Assembly (NCBI GenBank): GCA_045640565.1
Contig: JAZUFG010000077.1
Coordinates: 1-38,972 of the forward strand
Direction: 5' to 3'
Length of the DNA stretch: 38,972 nt
Source of the DNA: RGIG3159 sp045640565
Lineage (GTDB): Bacteria; Bacillota; Clostridia; Oscillospirales; Oscillospiraceae
Each line of letters opens with the position of its first letter. The first letter of the stretch is position 1. The notes under the pieces are model-generated. The model worked only from the letters and a program-made list of their open reading frames with translations. It was not told where the DNA came from and did not search any database. Shown piece after piece: positions 7,676 through 15,509 of the stretch. The position numbers and the translations under genes were made by a program.

Positions 7676-9696
7676 GTTCTATCTCCTTTCGGATCGGACT
7701 GCGGCCTGTTGGGGGCAGTTCGTATTTTTTCGTAATAACTGTCTATGGAAATGACCAGCCGCTCTACAACGGACTTCAGATCGCTGTCCGCAATTTGAGC
7801 GCCTGCAGTGGCGGGGTTTCCGCCGCCGCCCAAAGGCTCCAGAATCAGCTGAACATTGATATCGCCGATGGAACGGGCAGAGATCATAACTCTTTCGTCC
7901 CTGGGGAAAATGACAAAGGATGCATTGATATCGGAAATATTGATAAGCTCATCCGCAGCCTGGGCCGCAGTGACCCGATCGGTGGGTTCGTCCAACACAG
8001 CCAAAGCAATTTCATTCCGATAAATGCGGGCCTTTTGGACGATCTCATAACGGCGGACAGTGGTGTTGAAATCGCTCTGCAGGAGGCGTTTGACCTCGGA
8101 GGGCTTGGCGCCCAAGCGCTCCAGGAAGGCAGCCGCCTCAAAGGTCTTGCTGCCGGTGCGAATAGAAAACTGCTTGGTATCCAAAACCATACCGGCCAGA
8201 ACGGCATTGAGCTCCAAGGGAAGAATATCTTTGGGGTCCAAGGCGTACTGAAGAAGATCGGCGACCAATTCACAGGCGGAAGAAGCGGAAGGCTCATGAA
8301 GGTTCATGACGACATTTTCAATGTAGTCCGCTGCTCTGCGGTGATGGTCAATGACTGCAACTTTGGTGATGGAGTTGAGAAGGGGACGGTATTGGACCTG
8401 ATCAGGCCGATTGGTGTCCACCACGACGAGGAGGCTCCCGGCGTCAGCCAGAATGAGAGCGCTTTCGCCGGAGAGGAAACAGTCCCGATATTCGGGAAGA
8501 GCGGAAAGAAGACCCAGCTCATGCTGTACGGCATTTTGCGTATGGTCAATAACGATACGGGCTTTTTTTCCGCATTTCCGGCAGATCGCAAAGATACCGG
8601 CGGCAGCGCCTAAAGCATCCAGGTCCGTATTGGTGTGGCCCATAATGAAGACCTGAGAGGACTGACGAATGAGCTCCAGAAGGGAGCCGGCCATGACTCT
8701 GGCACGAACCTTGGTGCGGGAGCCGCTTTCCTTCCCTCGGCCGCTATAGAAATTGAAATTGTAGCGGTCCTTGACGACTACCTGGTCGCCTCCGCGGGAA
8801 AGGGCCATTTCAATGCTCAGCAAAGCAAAGTTATAGGACTCTTCGAAATTGCTTCCGTCCTTGCCGATGCCGATACTGACGGTAGCCTGGATCCCGGCGC
8901 TGTTGCTGACGGAGCGGATCTCTTCCAAAAGGGAGAATTTCCTGTCGGCCATTTCTTTCAGATACTGGCTTTCAAAGAGGAAAAGATAGCGGTTTCGCTC
9001 CAGCTTCCGAAGGAGGCCGCCTTTTCCGCTTGCCCAGTTTGCCACGATATTTTGAATGGCCATGGAAAGGCCGGCAATATCGTTTTCCGTCTGGTTGGCG
9101 GTGAGCTCATCATAGTTGTCGATCAGGAGAACGGAGACCACAGGCCGGGAGCGGACATACTCATCCCGCAGCTCCAGGTATGCCGTCATGTCCACAAAAT
9201 AGAGAGTGGAAATTTTCCGTGCCTTCCCGCTGATTTCTCCCTCCACCGTTTTGAGGAAGACATGGTAGCGCTTCTCGCCAATTTTGATTTCCGTATTTTT
9301 ATTGCCGTTTTCCGGAAAATCGCGGTTCAGGCTGGGCAGGATTTCGTAAAACTTGGCGCCCAGAAGCTGCTCACGGGATTCCAGCAAAGCAATGAAAAGT
9401 TCACTGGCCCAGAGGATTTCTCCGCTTTCCGCGTCCACCAGAAGCTTGGGCAGAGGGGATTCACTCTGCCGGGTGATTGCCAAAGAGTCTTCCGTATCCT
9501 GTATGAGACGAACGATTTCCTTCCGGCGTTTTTTGGAATTCAGCCATGCAAAGAGGAAGGTGATCAGGCCGGCTGCGGCCTCAATTCCGGCCAGATTGTA
9601 CTGTTTGAAAACTGCAGCAGCGGCGGCACTTAGAAAAAGAATAGCGAGGTAAACCGGGAGCCCGGGCCGCAAAAGTTTTGCAATTTTCTTATTCAA
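7672..9696 (-). CDS. gdpP: Cyclic di-AMP phosphodiesterase, GdpP type
   Basis: Membrane-bound DHH-DHHA1 phosphodiesterase that hydrolyses c-di-AMP and so affects potassium, osmotic and cell-wall homeostasis; about 674 residues. Two N-terminal membrane helices (about 12-55) precede a degenerate PAS region, a degenerate GGDEF domain (about 180-310; no GGDEF motif), the DHH domain with IMGHTNTDLDALGAA (about 351-365), VVDTNRP and VIDHH, and a DHHA1 domain with the GGGGNPATAG motif. I favour a TTG start at 9696, because GAGAGGTGA lies 5 nt upstream; the GTG at 9705 lacks a ribosome binding site. First gene of the operon running to ftsH. Confidence 0.9.
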   Translation of the reverse strand: MNKKIAKLLRPGLPVYLAILFLSAAAAAVFKQYNLAGIEAAAGLITFLFAWLNSKKRRKEIVRLIQDTEDSLAITRQSESPLPKLLVDAESGEILWASELFIALLESREQLLGAKFYEILPSLNRDFPENGNKNTEIKIGEKRYHVFLKTVEGEISGKARKISTLYFVDMTAYLELRDEYVRSRPVVSVLLIDNYDELTANQTENDIAGLSMAIQNIVANWASGKGGLLRKLERNRYLFLFESQYLKEMADRKFSLLEEIRSVSNSAGIQATVSIGIGKDGSNFEESYNFALLSIEMALSRGGDQVVVKDRYNFNFYSGRGKESGSRTKVRARVMAGSLLELIRQSSQVFIMGHTNTDLDALGAAAGIFAICRKCGKKARIVIDHTQNAVQHELGLLSALPEYRDCFLSGESALILADAGSLLVVVDTNRPDQVQYRPLLNSITKVAVIDHHRRAADYIENVVMNLHEPSASSACELVADLLQYALDPKDILPLELNAVLAGMVLDTKQFSIRTGSKTFEAAAFLERLGAKPSEVKRLLQSDFNTTVRRYEIVQKARIYRNEIALAVLDEPTDRVTAAQAADELINISDINASFVIFPRDERVMISARSIGDINVQLILEPLGGGGNPATAGAQIADSDLKSVVERLVISIDSYYEKIRTAPNRPQSDPKGDRT

Positions 9697-9746
9697 GTCC
9701 GTCACCTCTCAAAGGGGAAAATATCCCCCCTAGTATAATTAAAGAC

Positions 9747-9775
9747 ATTATAGCAGATAAGAAAAAAGCATGCAA
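9747..9775 (-). promoter_or_regulatory. Promoter of the gdpP-ftsH operon
   Basis: The -35 TTGCAT (9775-9770) and -10 TATAAT (9752-9747) have a 17-nt spacer, 50 nt upstream of the gdpP start. Confidence 0.75.
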
Positions 9776-9797
9776 GATGAAAAAGCGCAAAATGAAC

Positions 9798-9823
9798 GGA
9801 AGGGGAGCAGGAACTCCCCTTCC
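9798..9823 (-). terminator. Hairpin after dapF, possible terminator
   Basis: Perfect 10-bp stem GGAAGGGGAG/CTCCCCTTCC with a 6-nt loop, about 45 nt after the dapF stop and upstream of the gdpP promoter. The following T-richness is weak, so termination is plausible rather than clear. A second short hairpin, ACAGTCT/AGACTGT, lies between it and dapF. Confidence 0.4.
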
Positions 9824-9868
9824 GCTGCAGCGTATAAAGAACCTTTTTTGACAGTCTGACAGACTGTT

Positions 9869-10693
9869 TCAATCAATAATTTCACCTCGGCAGACCATCT
9901 TTGTGGGGCCTGTGAGCCAGAGATTTTCCAGAGTATCCCCCTGAATATCCACACCCACAGTCAGGATCCCACCCTCGGTTTTCACCCGGATATCCGGCCC
10001 CTTTAAGATGCCCTGCAGCAGCAGCGCAAGGGCAGAGGAACCGCTGCCTGTTCCGCAGGCAAGGGTGAAATCCTCCACGCCTCTTTCGTAGGTAAAGAGC
10101 TCGATGGCATCCTCTGCGGTCTTGCGGTAAAAGTTTACATTGGCGCCCTTTGGAAACCCGGAATAGGAGCGGATTTTCCGCCCTAAAGCCAATAGCTCCC
10201 CGCGGTCGGGACAGCCGATCTCCTCCAGGGATACGACCGCGTGAGGAATGCCCGGCCTGCCCAATTCCAGATAGGAAATTTGAAGTGTTTGCCCATCTAT
10301 GGAGATTTCTTCTCCCAAACGGACAACAGAGGGGTCATTCAGGCGGATTTTATAGTCTGTTCGGCTGATCTGGTAACCTGTAACCAAGCCTGCGGTCGTT
10401 TCCACCTGCTGAACTTTTCCTGCATAGCCGCTTTCAAAGCCATAGCGGCAGATACAGCGGGCTCCATTTCCGCACATTTCGCCCAGGCTGCCGTCGCTGT
10501 TATAAAAGCGCATGGAAAAGTTTCCGCCCTGCCTGGGAGGCTCCACCACCATAAGTCCGTCCGCGCCGATGGAAAAACGCCGATGGCAGAGCTCTTTGGC
10601 CATTGCGGAAAAGTCATAGCCGTTCAGGCTGCCGTCCGTATTGTCAAGAATGATAAAGTCATTCCCGCAGCCGTTCATCTTGCAGTAAAACAT
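9869..10693 (-). CDS. dapF: Diaminopimelate epimerase
   Basis: Converts LL- to meso-diaminopimelate for lysine and peptidoglycan synthesis; 274 residues, full length. Both catalytic cysteines of the two-base mechanism are present: C74 in EMCGNGARC and C213 in ACGTGSGSS. The KMNGCGNDFIILDN start motif is typical. AAGGAAAGG precedes the start. The gene follows the C69 peptidase by 13 nt and is probably cotranscribed with it, which puts a biosynthetic cell-wall enzyme at the end of a catabolic-looking operon. Confidence 0.96.
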   Translation of the reverse strand: MFYCKMNGCGNDFIILDNTDGSLNGYDFSAMAKELCHRRFSIGADGLMVVEPPRQGGNFSMRFYNSDGSLGEMCGNGARCICRYGFESGYAGKVQQVETTAGLVTGYQISRTDYKIRLNDPSVVRLGEEISIDGQTLQISYLELGRPGIPHAVVSLEEIGCPDRGELLALGRKIRSYSGFPKGANVNFYRKTAEDAIELFTYERGVEDFTLACGTGSGSSALALLLQGILKGPDIRVKTEGGILTVGVDIQGDTLENLWLTGPTKMVCRGEIID

Positions 10694-10706
10694 AGTTTGC
10701 CTTTCC

Positions 10707-12077
10707 TTAAAGGGGCATATCCGCCCATTTGCAGTAACTCTCCAGGAATTCCTTCCTCTGCCCGTAAAGCCCGCCTTCTCCGCGGAGCTTTTCCGTTATT
10801 GCGTCGGTGAGACGCAGGGCCAGGGTCTGCAGTTTTTCCGCAGACCTTTCCGTCAGAGCGTTCAGGAGGGTCAGAGCCTCTTTTTCTTTTCCTTCCGCCA
10901 TTTGCCGCTTGGCGGAATCCTCCGCCGCAGCAGTGTCTTTCTCGATTTCACCCTCCAAAGCCTTCAGCTTTTCGCGCACTTGCGGGCCAAAGCGCGCTTC
11001 GTCCACACTGACAGCCATGGCAAGGCGTTCGACACACCACCAAAGGGAATCCATGCTGAACTTTCCGCTTCCCTTTGTAAGAAGCTCCGGAAGAGTTTCT
11101 GTCCAATAAAGGGGAAGGTAGACAGAGCAGCAGGGAAGAGAGGGAGCATAGCGGAATTTCAGCCCTAACTCGCTGTCCCGGGTGAAGATCATGGAAGCAG
11201 CCGTTTGGGCGCTGTTTTCATCCTGGGCATGCATGCAGAGAGTTACAAAATTGGCATAAAACGCGCCATAACGGGGCGCTAAGAGAGTTCCTTCATAGTG
11301 GTCCCGAAAAATCGCTTTGACATCACCTTCCGTCAGAGGAGCCCTATGGGAGGAGATCAGATCCAGCATCCTGCGGAAGCGGGGAACAGAGTGATTTTGC
11401 CGGGAAGCAGGCAGGGTATAGGCTTTTGCGAAATTCATGGGCTCCCCGGGCGAGAGCCAGCGCCGATCCCGGGCATAGCTTTCCATCTCGGGGGAGGAGA
11501 GGTCATAGTCTTCCTCAATGCTGTAGCAGTTGGAAATGGGAGCCCAATCCTTGACCTGCCGGGCAATCCACTGCCGGCCGGCAGTTTCCATGATCCAGAC
11601 CTCTTCGGGATCTGCCAAAAGGAAGGAATTCTCATAGCGGCGGTCATAGCGGAGGTTGGCATTGGCATTCTGCCCATAGCGCGCAAGCAGGGAACCGATG
11701 ACGGAAATGGCCTCCCGGGCATTGGCGGAGCGTTCCAGACCGAGGCGCAGGAGGTCCATGCCCAGCAGGCCCTCTTCTCCTTCTGCGGGGCAGCGGGAGC
11801 CCTGGGCCTCATTGCCGATGAAAAGACCTTTTTCATTGGCTCCCATTTCAAAACCCCAGATCCAGAAGGGACGGGAACCCAAAACGGCATAGCTGTGAGG
11901 GACCTGAGGAAGGGTCAAATGGGTGCAGGAGAGGAGGGCACCCTTTTCGTAGTCGGCGGCAGGGGCGAAGAAAAGAGGCTGCGCTTCGCCCAGGGGGCGG
12001 TCACTGTTCTTGGCAAGAAGGTTTTCCCGCCCTTCATAGTAGGATTTTGTCAGAGAAAACGTATCACAGGAAAGCAT
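10707..12077 (-). CDS. C69 family (secernin/dipeptidase-like) Ntn hydrolase
   Basis: Predicted N-terminal-nucleophile amidohydrolase or dipeptidase of family C69, 456 residues. The start at 12077 is chosen because GGAGG lies 6 nt upstream; it begins MLSCDTF, putting the presumed nucleophilic cysteine at residue 4 and giving the secernin-type pattern CDTF...AKNSDRP. A longer frame from 12107 overlaps the upstream gene and has no such site. The segment IMETAGRQWIARQV and the GVDEA-like C-terminal half are family-like. No signal peptide is seen, so it is probably cytoplasmic. Substrate is unknown; small peptides or acyl-amino acids are the likely classes. Start is 13 nt after the nitrilase-GDPD stop. 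Confidence 0.8.
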   Translation of the reverse strand: MLSCDTFSLTKSYYEGRENLLAKNSDRPLGEAQPLFFAPAADYEKGALLSCTHLTLPQVPHSYAVLGSRPFWIWGFEMGANEKGLFIGNEAQGSRCPAEGEEGLLGMDLLRLGLERSANAREAISVIGSLLARYGQNANANLRYDRRYENSFLLADPEEVWIMETAGRQWIARQVKDWAPISNCYSIEEDYDLSSPEMESYARDRRWLSPGEPMNFAKAYTLPASRQNHSVPRFRRMLDLISSHRAPLTEGDVKAIFRDHYEGTLLAPRYGAFYANFVTLCMHAQDENSAQTAASMIFTRDSELGLKFRYAPSLPCCSVYLPLYWTETLPELLTKGSGKFSMDSLWWCVERLAMAVSVDEARFGPQVREKLKALEGEIEKDTAAAEDSAKRQMAEGKEKEALTLLNALTERSAEKLQTLALRLTDAITEKLRGEGGLYGQRKEFLESYCKWADMPL

Positions 12078-12090
12078 GGCAGCCTCCGAA

Positions 12091-13731
12091 TCATTCTTTT
12101 TTTGCATGGGCTTTTTTCCACTTTTCCACCGTTCCCGCGACCCGGTGGTAGTCGTTGGTCAGGATGCATTCAATGCCCATGTCCAGATAATGCTCAGCTT
12201 CCGCGCAGTCATCTGCAAAGAAAACATTGGTGCGGATATTGTTCTGAATGCACATATCCACAGTGCTTTGGTCAAAATAGGGCTTGAAGAGCTGCACCTT
12301 GCCGGCTCCGATGGCCAAAGCGCGCTTAGGCAGAGCAAGAACATCGTCCTTTTCCCCGTTCCAGCCGATGCAGATGGCGATATCCGGGTTCAGATCATGG
12401 AATTCTTTCAGGGATTTGTCATTGGAAGCCATCATATAGCAGTGGTGTTCCGCGCCGTATTGGCGCAGCAGGGAGGCGATCTTTTCATAGTAATGTTCCC
12501 GGTCGTCAAAATCCCAGATTTTTACATGGATATTCATGATACAGGTGCAGGAAAGCTTTTTCAGAATGTCTTCAAAGGTGATGATTTGAAGACCCCGGAA
12601 GACCTCACTCTTCTTGATACCGAAGTCAAAGGCTTTCAGTTCTGCCAGAGTATAGTCCCAAACATTGCCGCTGCCGTCGGAAACCCGGTCCAAAACGGGA
12701 TCATGGATGGAGACCAGTTCTCCGTCCTTGCTGTTCCAAAGGTCAAATTCAATTTCTTGGGCACCTTCTGCCAAAGCGGCGCCAAAGGCCGGCATGGTGT
12801 TCTCGGGGGCAATGGTGTTAAAGCCCCGATGGGCACAGACCCGGGGATAGGGCATGCGGGCCTCGGATTCCACAATATTGCTGCCGCAGGGGCGGTAGAG
12901 ATAGGGGCGGCGTCCCTGATCGATATACTCGGGGTGGGATGCCTGCCTGCCGCCAAAGCCGGCAGGCTTCCGGTACTTTACCTTGGGGTCAAATTCGGCA
13001 ATGCCCAGCCCGGTCGCGTTCTTCATATTCAGAAGCTCCTTTCCCTCGGGGGAGACGACCATGCTGCAGCCGCAGACCGGGGAGTCCGCGCCCATGGAAA
13101 CAGCAGAGCGGACAAGATAGGCGTTGGTATTGTAGCAAAGGAAGCGGCCGATGATGGAAAGAGCATCATGGGTGTCTGTCCGCTGGTGGGAACAGCCGAT
13201 GATAATGTCGGGCTTCAGCCTTGCAATGGCCGGGAAAAGCTCATACATGTAGAAATCGTAGCAGGTGAGAAAGGCAAAGCGAAGGCCGTCAATCTCCAGA
13301 ATTTTCGGGGCACTGTAGCTTCGGCTGTATTCGCAGTCCAAAGCCATTCCGCCCTCTGCTGCGCTTCTTTCCTCCGAGGGAGCCGGATGGGCTTTATAGT
13401 ATACACCGACTTCTTTGCCTTCTCGGTCAAAAGCGTGGGTGCTGTTGCGGAGACCCTTTTCCGTCCTTTCGGCATAGTTGGCAAAGAGGAGCGCATGACA
13501 GCGGCGGGCTGTTTCAGAAGCTTTTTCAGCGATAATGGGATTATAGCGGGCAGAGAGTTCTGCAAACTCTGCGGCATTTTTGCTGTTTACGGGAACATCG
13601 CAGTATTCAGGCAGAACAATGAGATCCAGGCTTTCATCACAGGCATCCAGATAGCCGAGCAGAGCCTGAAAGCAAGCTTCGGCGTCGGCATAGTTCATGG
13701 AATAGGGAGGCTGAATGGTACAGACTTTCAT
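12091..13731 (-). CDS. Nitrilase-family amidase fused to a glycerophosphodiester phosphodiesterase
   Basis: Two-domain protein of 546 residues. Residues 1 to about 275 form a carbon-nitrogen hydrolase with the triad Glu42 (VLPEYCD), Lys113 (VYYKAHP) and Cys157 (FLTCYDFY). Residues about 295-540 form a GDPD domain with AHRG (300-303), PENT (309-312), Glu328 and Asp330 in IEFDL, and His343 in SIHD. Both active sites look intact, so it may hydrolyse an amide and a glycerophosphodiester, perhaps in one substrate. There is no signal peptide. AGGAG precedes the start. It lies 26 nt after the D-amino-acid deacylase gene. Domain assignment is secure; the physiological substrate is not known. Confidence 0.85.
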   Translation of the reverse strand: MKVCTIQPPYSMNYADAEACFQALLGYLDACDESLDLIVLPEYCDVPVNSKNAAEFAELSARYNPIIAEKASETARRCHALLFANYAERTEKGLRNSTHAFDREGKEVGVYYKAHPAPSEERSAAEGGMALDCEYSRSYSAPKILEIDGLRFAFLTCYDFYMYELFPAIARLKPDIIIGCSHQRTDTHDALSIIGRFLCYNTNAYLVRSAVSMGADSPVCGCSMVVSPEGKELLNMKNATGLGIAEFDPKVKYRKPAGFGGRQASHPEYIDQGRRPYLYRPCGSNIVESEARMPYPRVCAHRGFNTIAPENTMPAFGAALAEGAQEIEFDLWNSKDGELVSIHDPVLDRVSDGSGNVWDYTLAELKAFDFGIKKSEVFRGLQIITFEDILKKLSCTCIMNIHVKIWDFDDREHYYEKIASLLRQYGAEHHCYMMASNDKSLKEFHDLNPDIAICIGWNGEKDDVLALPKRALAIGAGKVQLFKPYFDQSTVDMCIQNNIRTNVFFADDCAEAEHYLDMGIECILTNDYHRVAGTVEKWKKAHAKKE

Positions 13732-13757
13732 GTTATTCTCCTATCTTGGCGGATTTT

Positions 13758-15353
13758 TCAGTGTTTCAGGAAGCGGCCGGCGAAGACACCGGTGGATTCA
13801 TTTTGCAGCAGGGCGGTTTTTCCTGCCAGCAGGACCCGCTCAATGCCTTGGTTTGGCAGGAAGGGATTCCGGAAGGTTCCGCCGTCCTGAATGCTGTCAT
13901 AGTCAAAGAGGACCAGGTCTCCGTCATAGCCTTCCCGGATAAAGCCCTTTCCCTTGAGGCCGTAGCGTTCGGCAGGCATTCCGGTGATCCTCCGAATACC
14001 TTCTTCCCGGGAAAGGATCTCCCGCTCCCGGATATAGTGTCCCAGGTAGCGAGGGAAGGTTCCGAAAGCTCTGGGGTGGCAGGTCCGGTCTTTGCCCTTC
14101 TTGAAAATGCCGTCAGAGCCTACGCTGCAGAGGGGATGGGCAAGCACCTGCTCCACATTTTCTTCTTTCATGATGAAGCGGACGTCCGTAATTTTACCCT
14201 GGTTTTGGATCAAGGCCCAGCAGACTGCGTCAAAGGGGTCATCCATTCCCAGCCTGGCTGCCAGTTCCGTATAGCTGAGCCCTTCAATTTCGGGAGTGGC
14301 ATCCGCCCCCACGATGAGAAAACGGTCAGCCCCCGCGTGCTTGAGAGCATTGTCCCAGGTGGGGGAATCAATTTCATAGATTTCTTTTCGGACGGCTTCT
14401 TTGATTTCCGGATTTTTCAGCATTTCCGCAAAGGCTTCCGCGCCCCGGTCCAGAAATTTGGCGGGCATGGCGGAGAGAGTAGTGGTTGAGACCGCGATAT
14501 AGGGGTAGGCATCCATGGTCACGCAGAGGCCTTCCCGATTTGCCTCGTCGATCATGCGGATCGCTTCCTCCTGCCGATCCCAGAAGTCCGGATAGCAGGT
14601 CTTGAAATGAGAAATATTCACGGGAACATGGGCGAGCTTTGCCACATCGATGCACTCCTGCACGGCATGGAAAAGGCCGGAGGATTCACTCCTGGAATGG
14701 GATGTGTAAATGCCGCCGTAGGGCTTCAGAGCTTCGGCGATTCCCGAAAGCTCATGGGAATCGGAATAAATGCCGGGAACATAGGCGAGGCCGGAAGAAT
14801 AGCCGAAGGCTCCGGCTGCCATTTCCCGATCGAGAAGCTCCCGCATCTTTGCGATCTCTTTTTCTTCGGCTTTGCGGTTTTGAAAACCCATGACATAGGT
14901 GCGAAGGGCTCCGTGACCGGTGAACCATGCCTGATTGGTGCCCAAAGGGAGATTTTGATAGCTTTCCATCATGGCGCCGAAGCTTTCATAATGGGTATCC
15001 TTATAGGCGCCGGAGGCCATACGGAAAAGATTTTCTTCCACATTTTCGGGATAGGGGGAGCGGGTATGGCCGCATTGCCCGGCCAGTTCTGTGGTGACGC
15101 CCATTTGAAGGGCCTGGAGCCGGTCTGCGTTTTCGGTAATGACTTCATCTGCATGAGAGTGGCTGTCAATAAATCCGGGAGCCAGGTCCAATCCCTTGCC
15201 GTCAATGACTTCCTCGGCATCGCAGTCAAAGAAGCTTTGATCCCGGAGGATCTGAGCGATTTTGCCGCCGTGAAGGACAAGACTGCCCCGAAAGGAGGGC
15301 CTTCCGCTTCCGTCATAAATACGGATATTTTTAAAATAGAGATCTGCTTTCAT
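13758..15353 (-). CDS. N-acyl-D-amino-acid deacylase (D-aminoacylase family amidohydrolase)
   Basis: Predicted zinc amidohydrolase that removes acyl groups from N-acyl-D-amino acids; 531 residues. Metal and catalytic residues line up with the D-aminoacylase pattern: His65 and His67 (DSHSH), Cys94 (GQCGH), His219 (TSHSR), His249 (ISHFK) and Asp414 (VGSDG). The start at 15353 has AGAGGAAG upstream; the frame is open to 15437, but the promoter at 15409-15437 lies within that extension. First gene of the operon leading to dapF. D-hydantoinase-like or other D-amidase activity is an alternative. Confidence 0.85.
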   Translation of the reverse strand: MKADLYFKNIRIYDGSGRPSFRGSLVLHGGKIAQILRDQSFFDCDAEEVIDGKGLDLAPGFIDSHSHADEVITENADRLQALQMGVTTELAGQCGHTRSPYPENVEENLFRMASGAYKDTHYESFGAMMESYQNLPLGTNQAWFTGHGALRTYVMGFQNRKAEEKEIAKMRELLDREMAAGAFGYSSGLAYVPGIYSDSHELSGIAEALKPYGGIYTSHSRSESSGLFHAVQECIDVAKLAHVPVNISHFKTCYPDFWDRQEEAIRMIDEANREGLCVTMDAYPYIAVSTTTLSAMPAKFLDRGAEAFAEMLKNPEIKEAVRKEIYEIDSPTWDNALKHAGADRFLIVGADATPEIEGLSYTELAARLGMDDPFDAVCWALIQNQGKITDVRFIMKEENVEQVLAHPLCSVGSDGIFKKGKDRTCHPRAFGTFPRYLGHYIREREILSREEGIRRITGMPAERYGLKGKGFIREGYDGDLVLFDYDSIQDGGTFRNPFLPNQGIERVLLAGKTALLQNESTGVFAGRFLKH

Positions 15354-15408
15354 AGAATAGGCTTCCTCTCTAGTTTGTGATTTTGAAGTGATGCCGAAGC
15401 TCTTCTCG

Positions 15409-15437
15409 ATTATAGCACGCAGCTCCCTCGGGCGCAA
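15409..15437 (-). promoter_or_regulatory. Promoter of the D-aminoacylase to dapF operon
   Basis: TTGCGC (15437-15432), 17-nt spacer, TATAAT (15414-15409). The -35 box directly abuts the T-tract of the preceding terminator, so the two units are packed without spare DNA. Confidence 0.7.
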
Positions 15438-15472
15438 GAAAAAAGCCCGGCACTTTGGTGTCGGGCAAAAGA
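15438..15472 (-). terminator. Intrinsic terminator after the Xaa-Pro aminopeptidase gene
   Basis: Minus-strand stem GCCCGACAC, loop CAAA, GTGCCGGGC followed by TTTTTTC. It separates the rdgB-larA-like-aminopeptidase unit from the next operon. A second, weaker terminator-like copy lies just upstream at 15481-15501. Confidence 0.85.
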
Positions 15473-15480
15473 AAAGCGGC

Positions 15481-15501
15481 TATCGCGGTCAAAAAATCCC
15501 T
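15481..15501 (-). repeat. Terminator-like repeat, copy 1
   Basis: A 21-nt segment identical to 19981-20001, with looser similarity for about 30 nt beyond. On the minus strand it reads AGGGATTTTTTGACC and follows a stop codon within a few nt, so it resembles the 3' half of an intrinsic terminator. The stem here (CCCT/AGGG) is weaker than in copy 2. Confidence 0.6.
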
Positions 15502-15509
15502 GGGGTGCG

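Noticed and set aside
12076..13890. 604-codon plus-strand frame opposite the nitrilase-GDPD gene
   Set aside because: Long antisense frame produced by codon bias of the real gene; the minus strand carries two complete catalytic domains.
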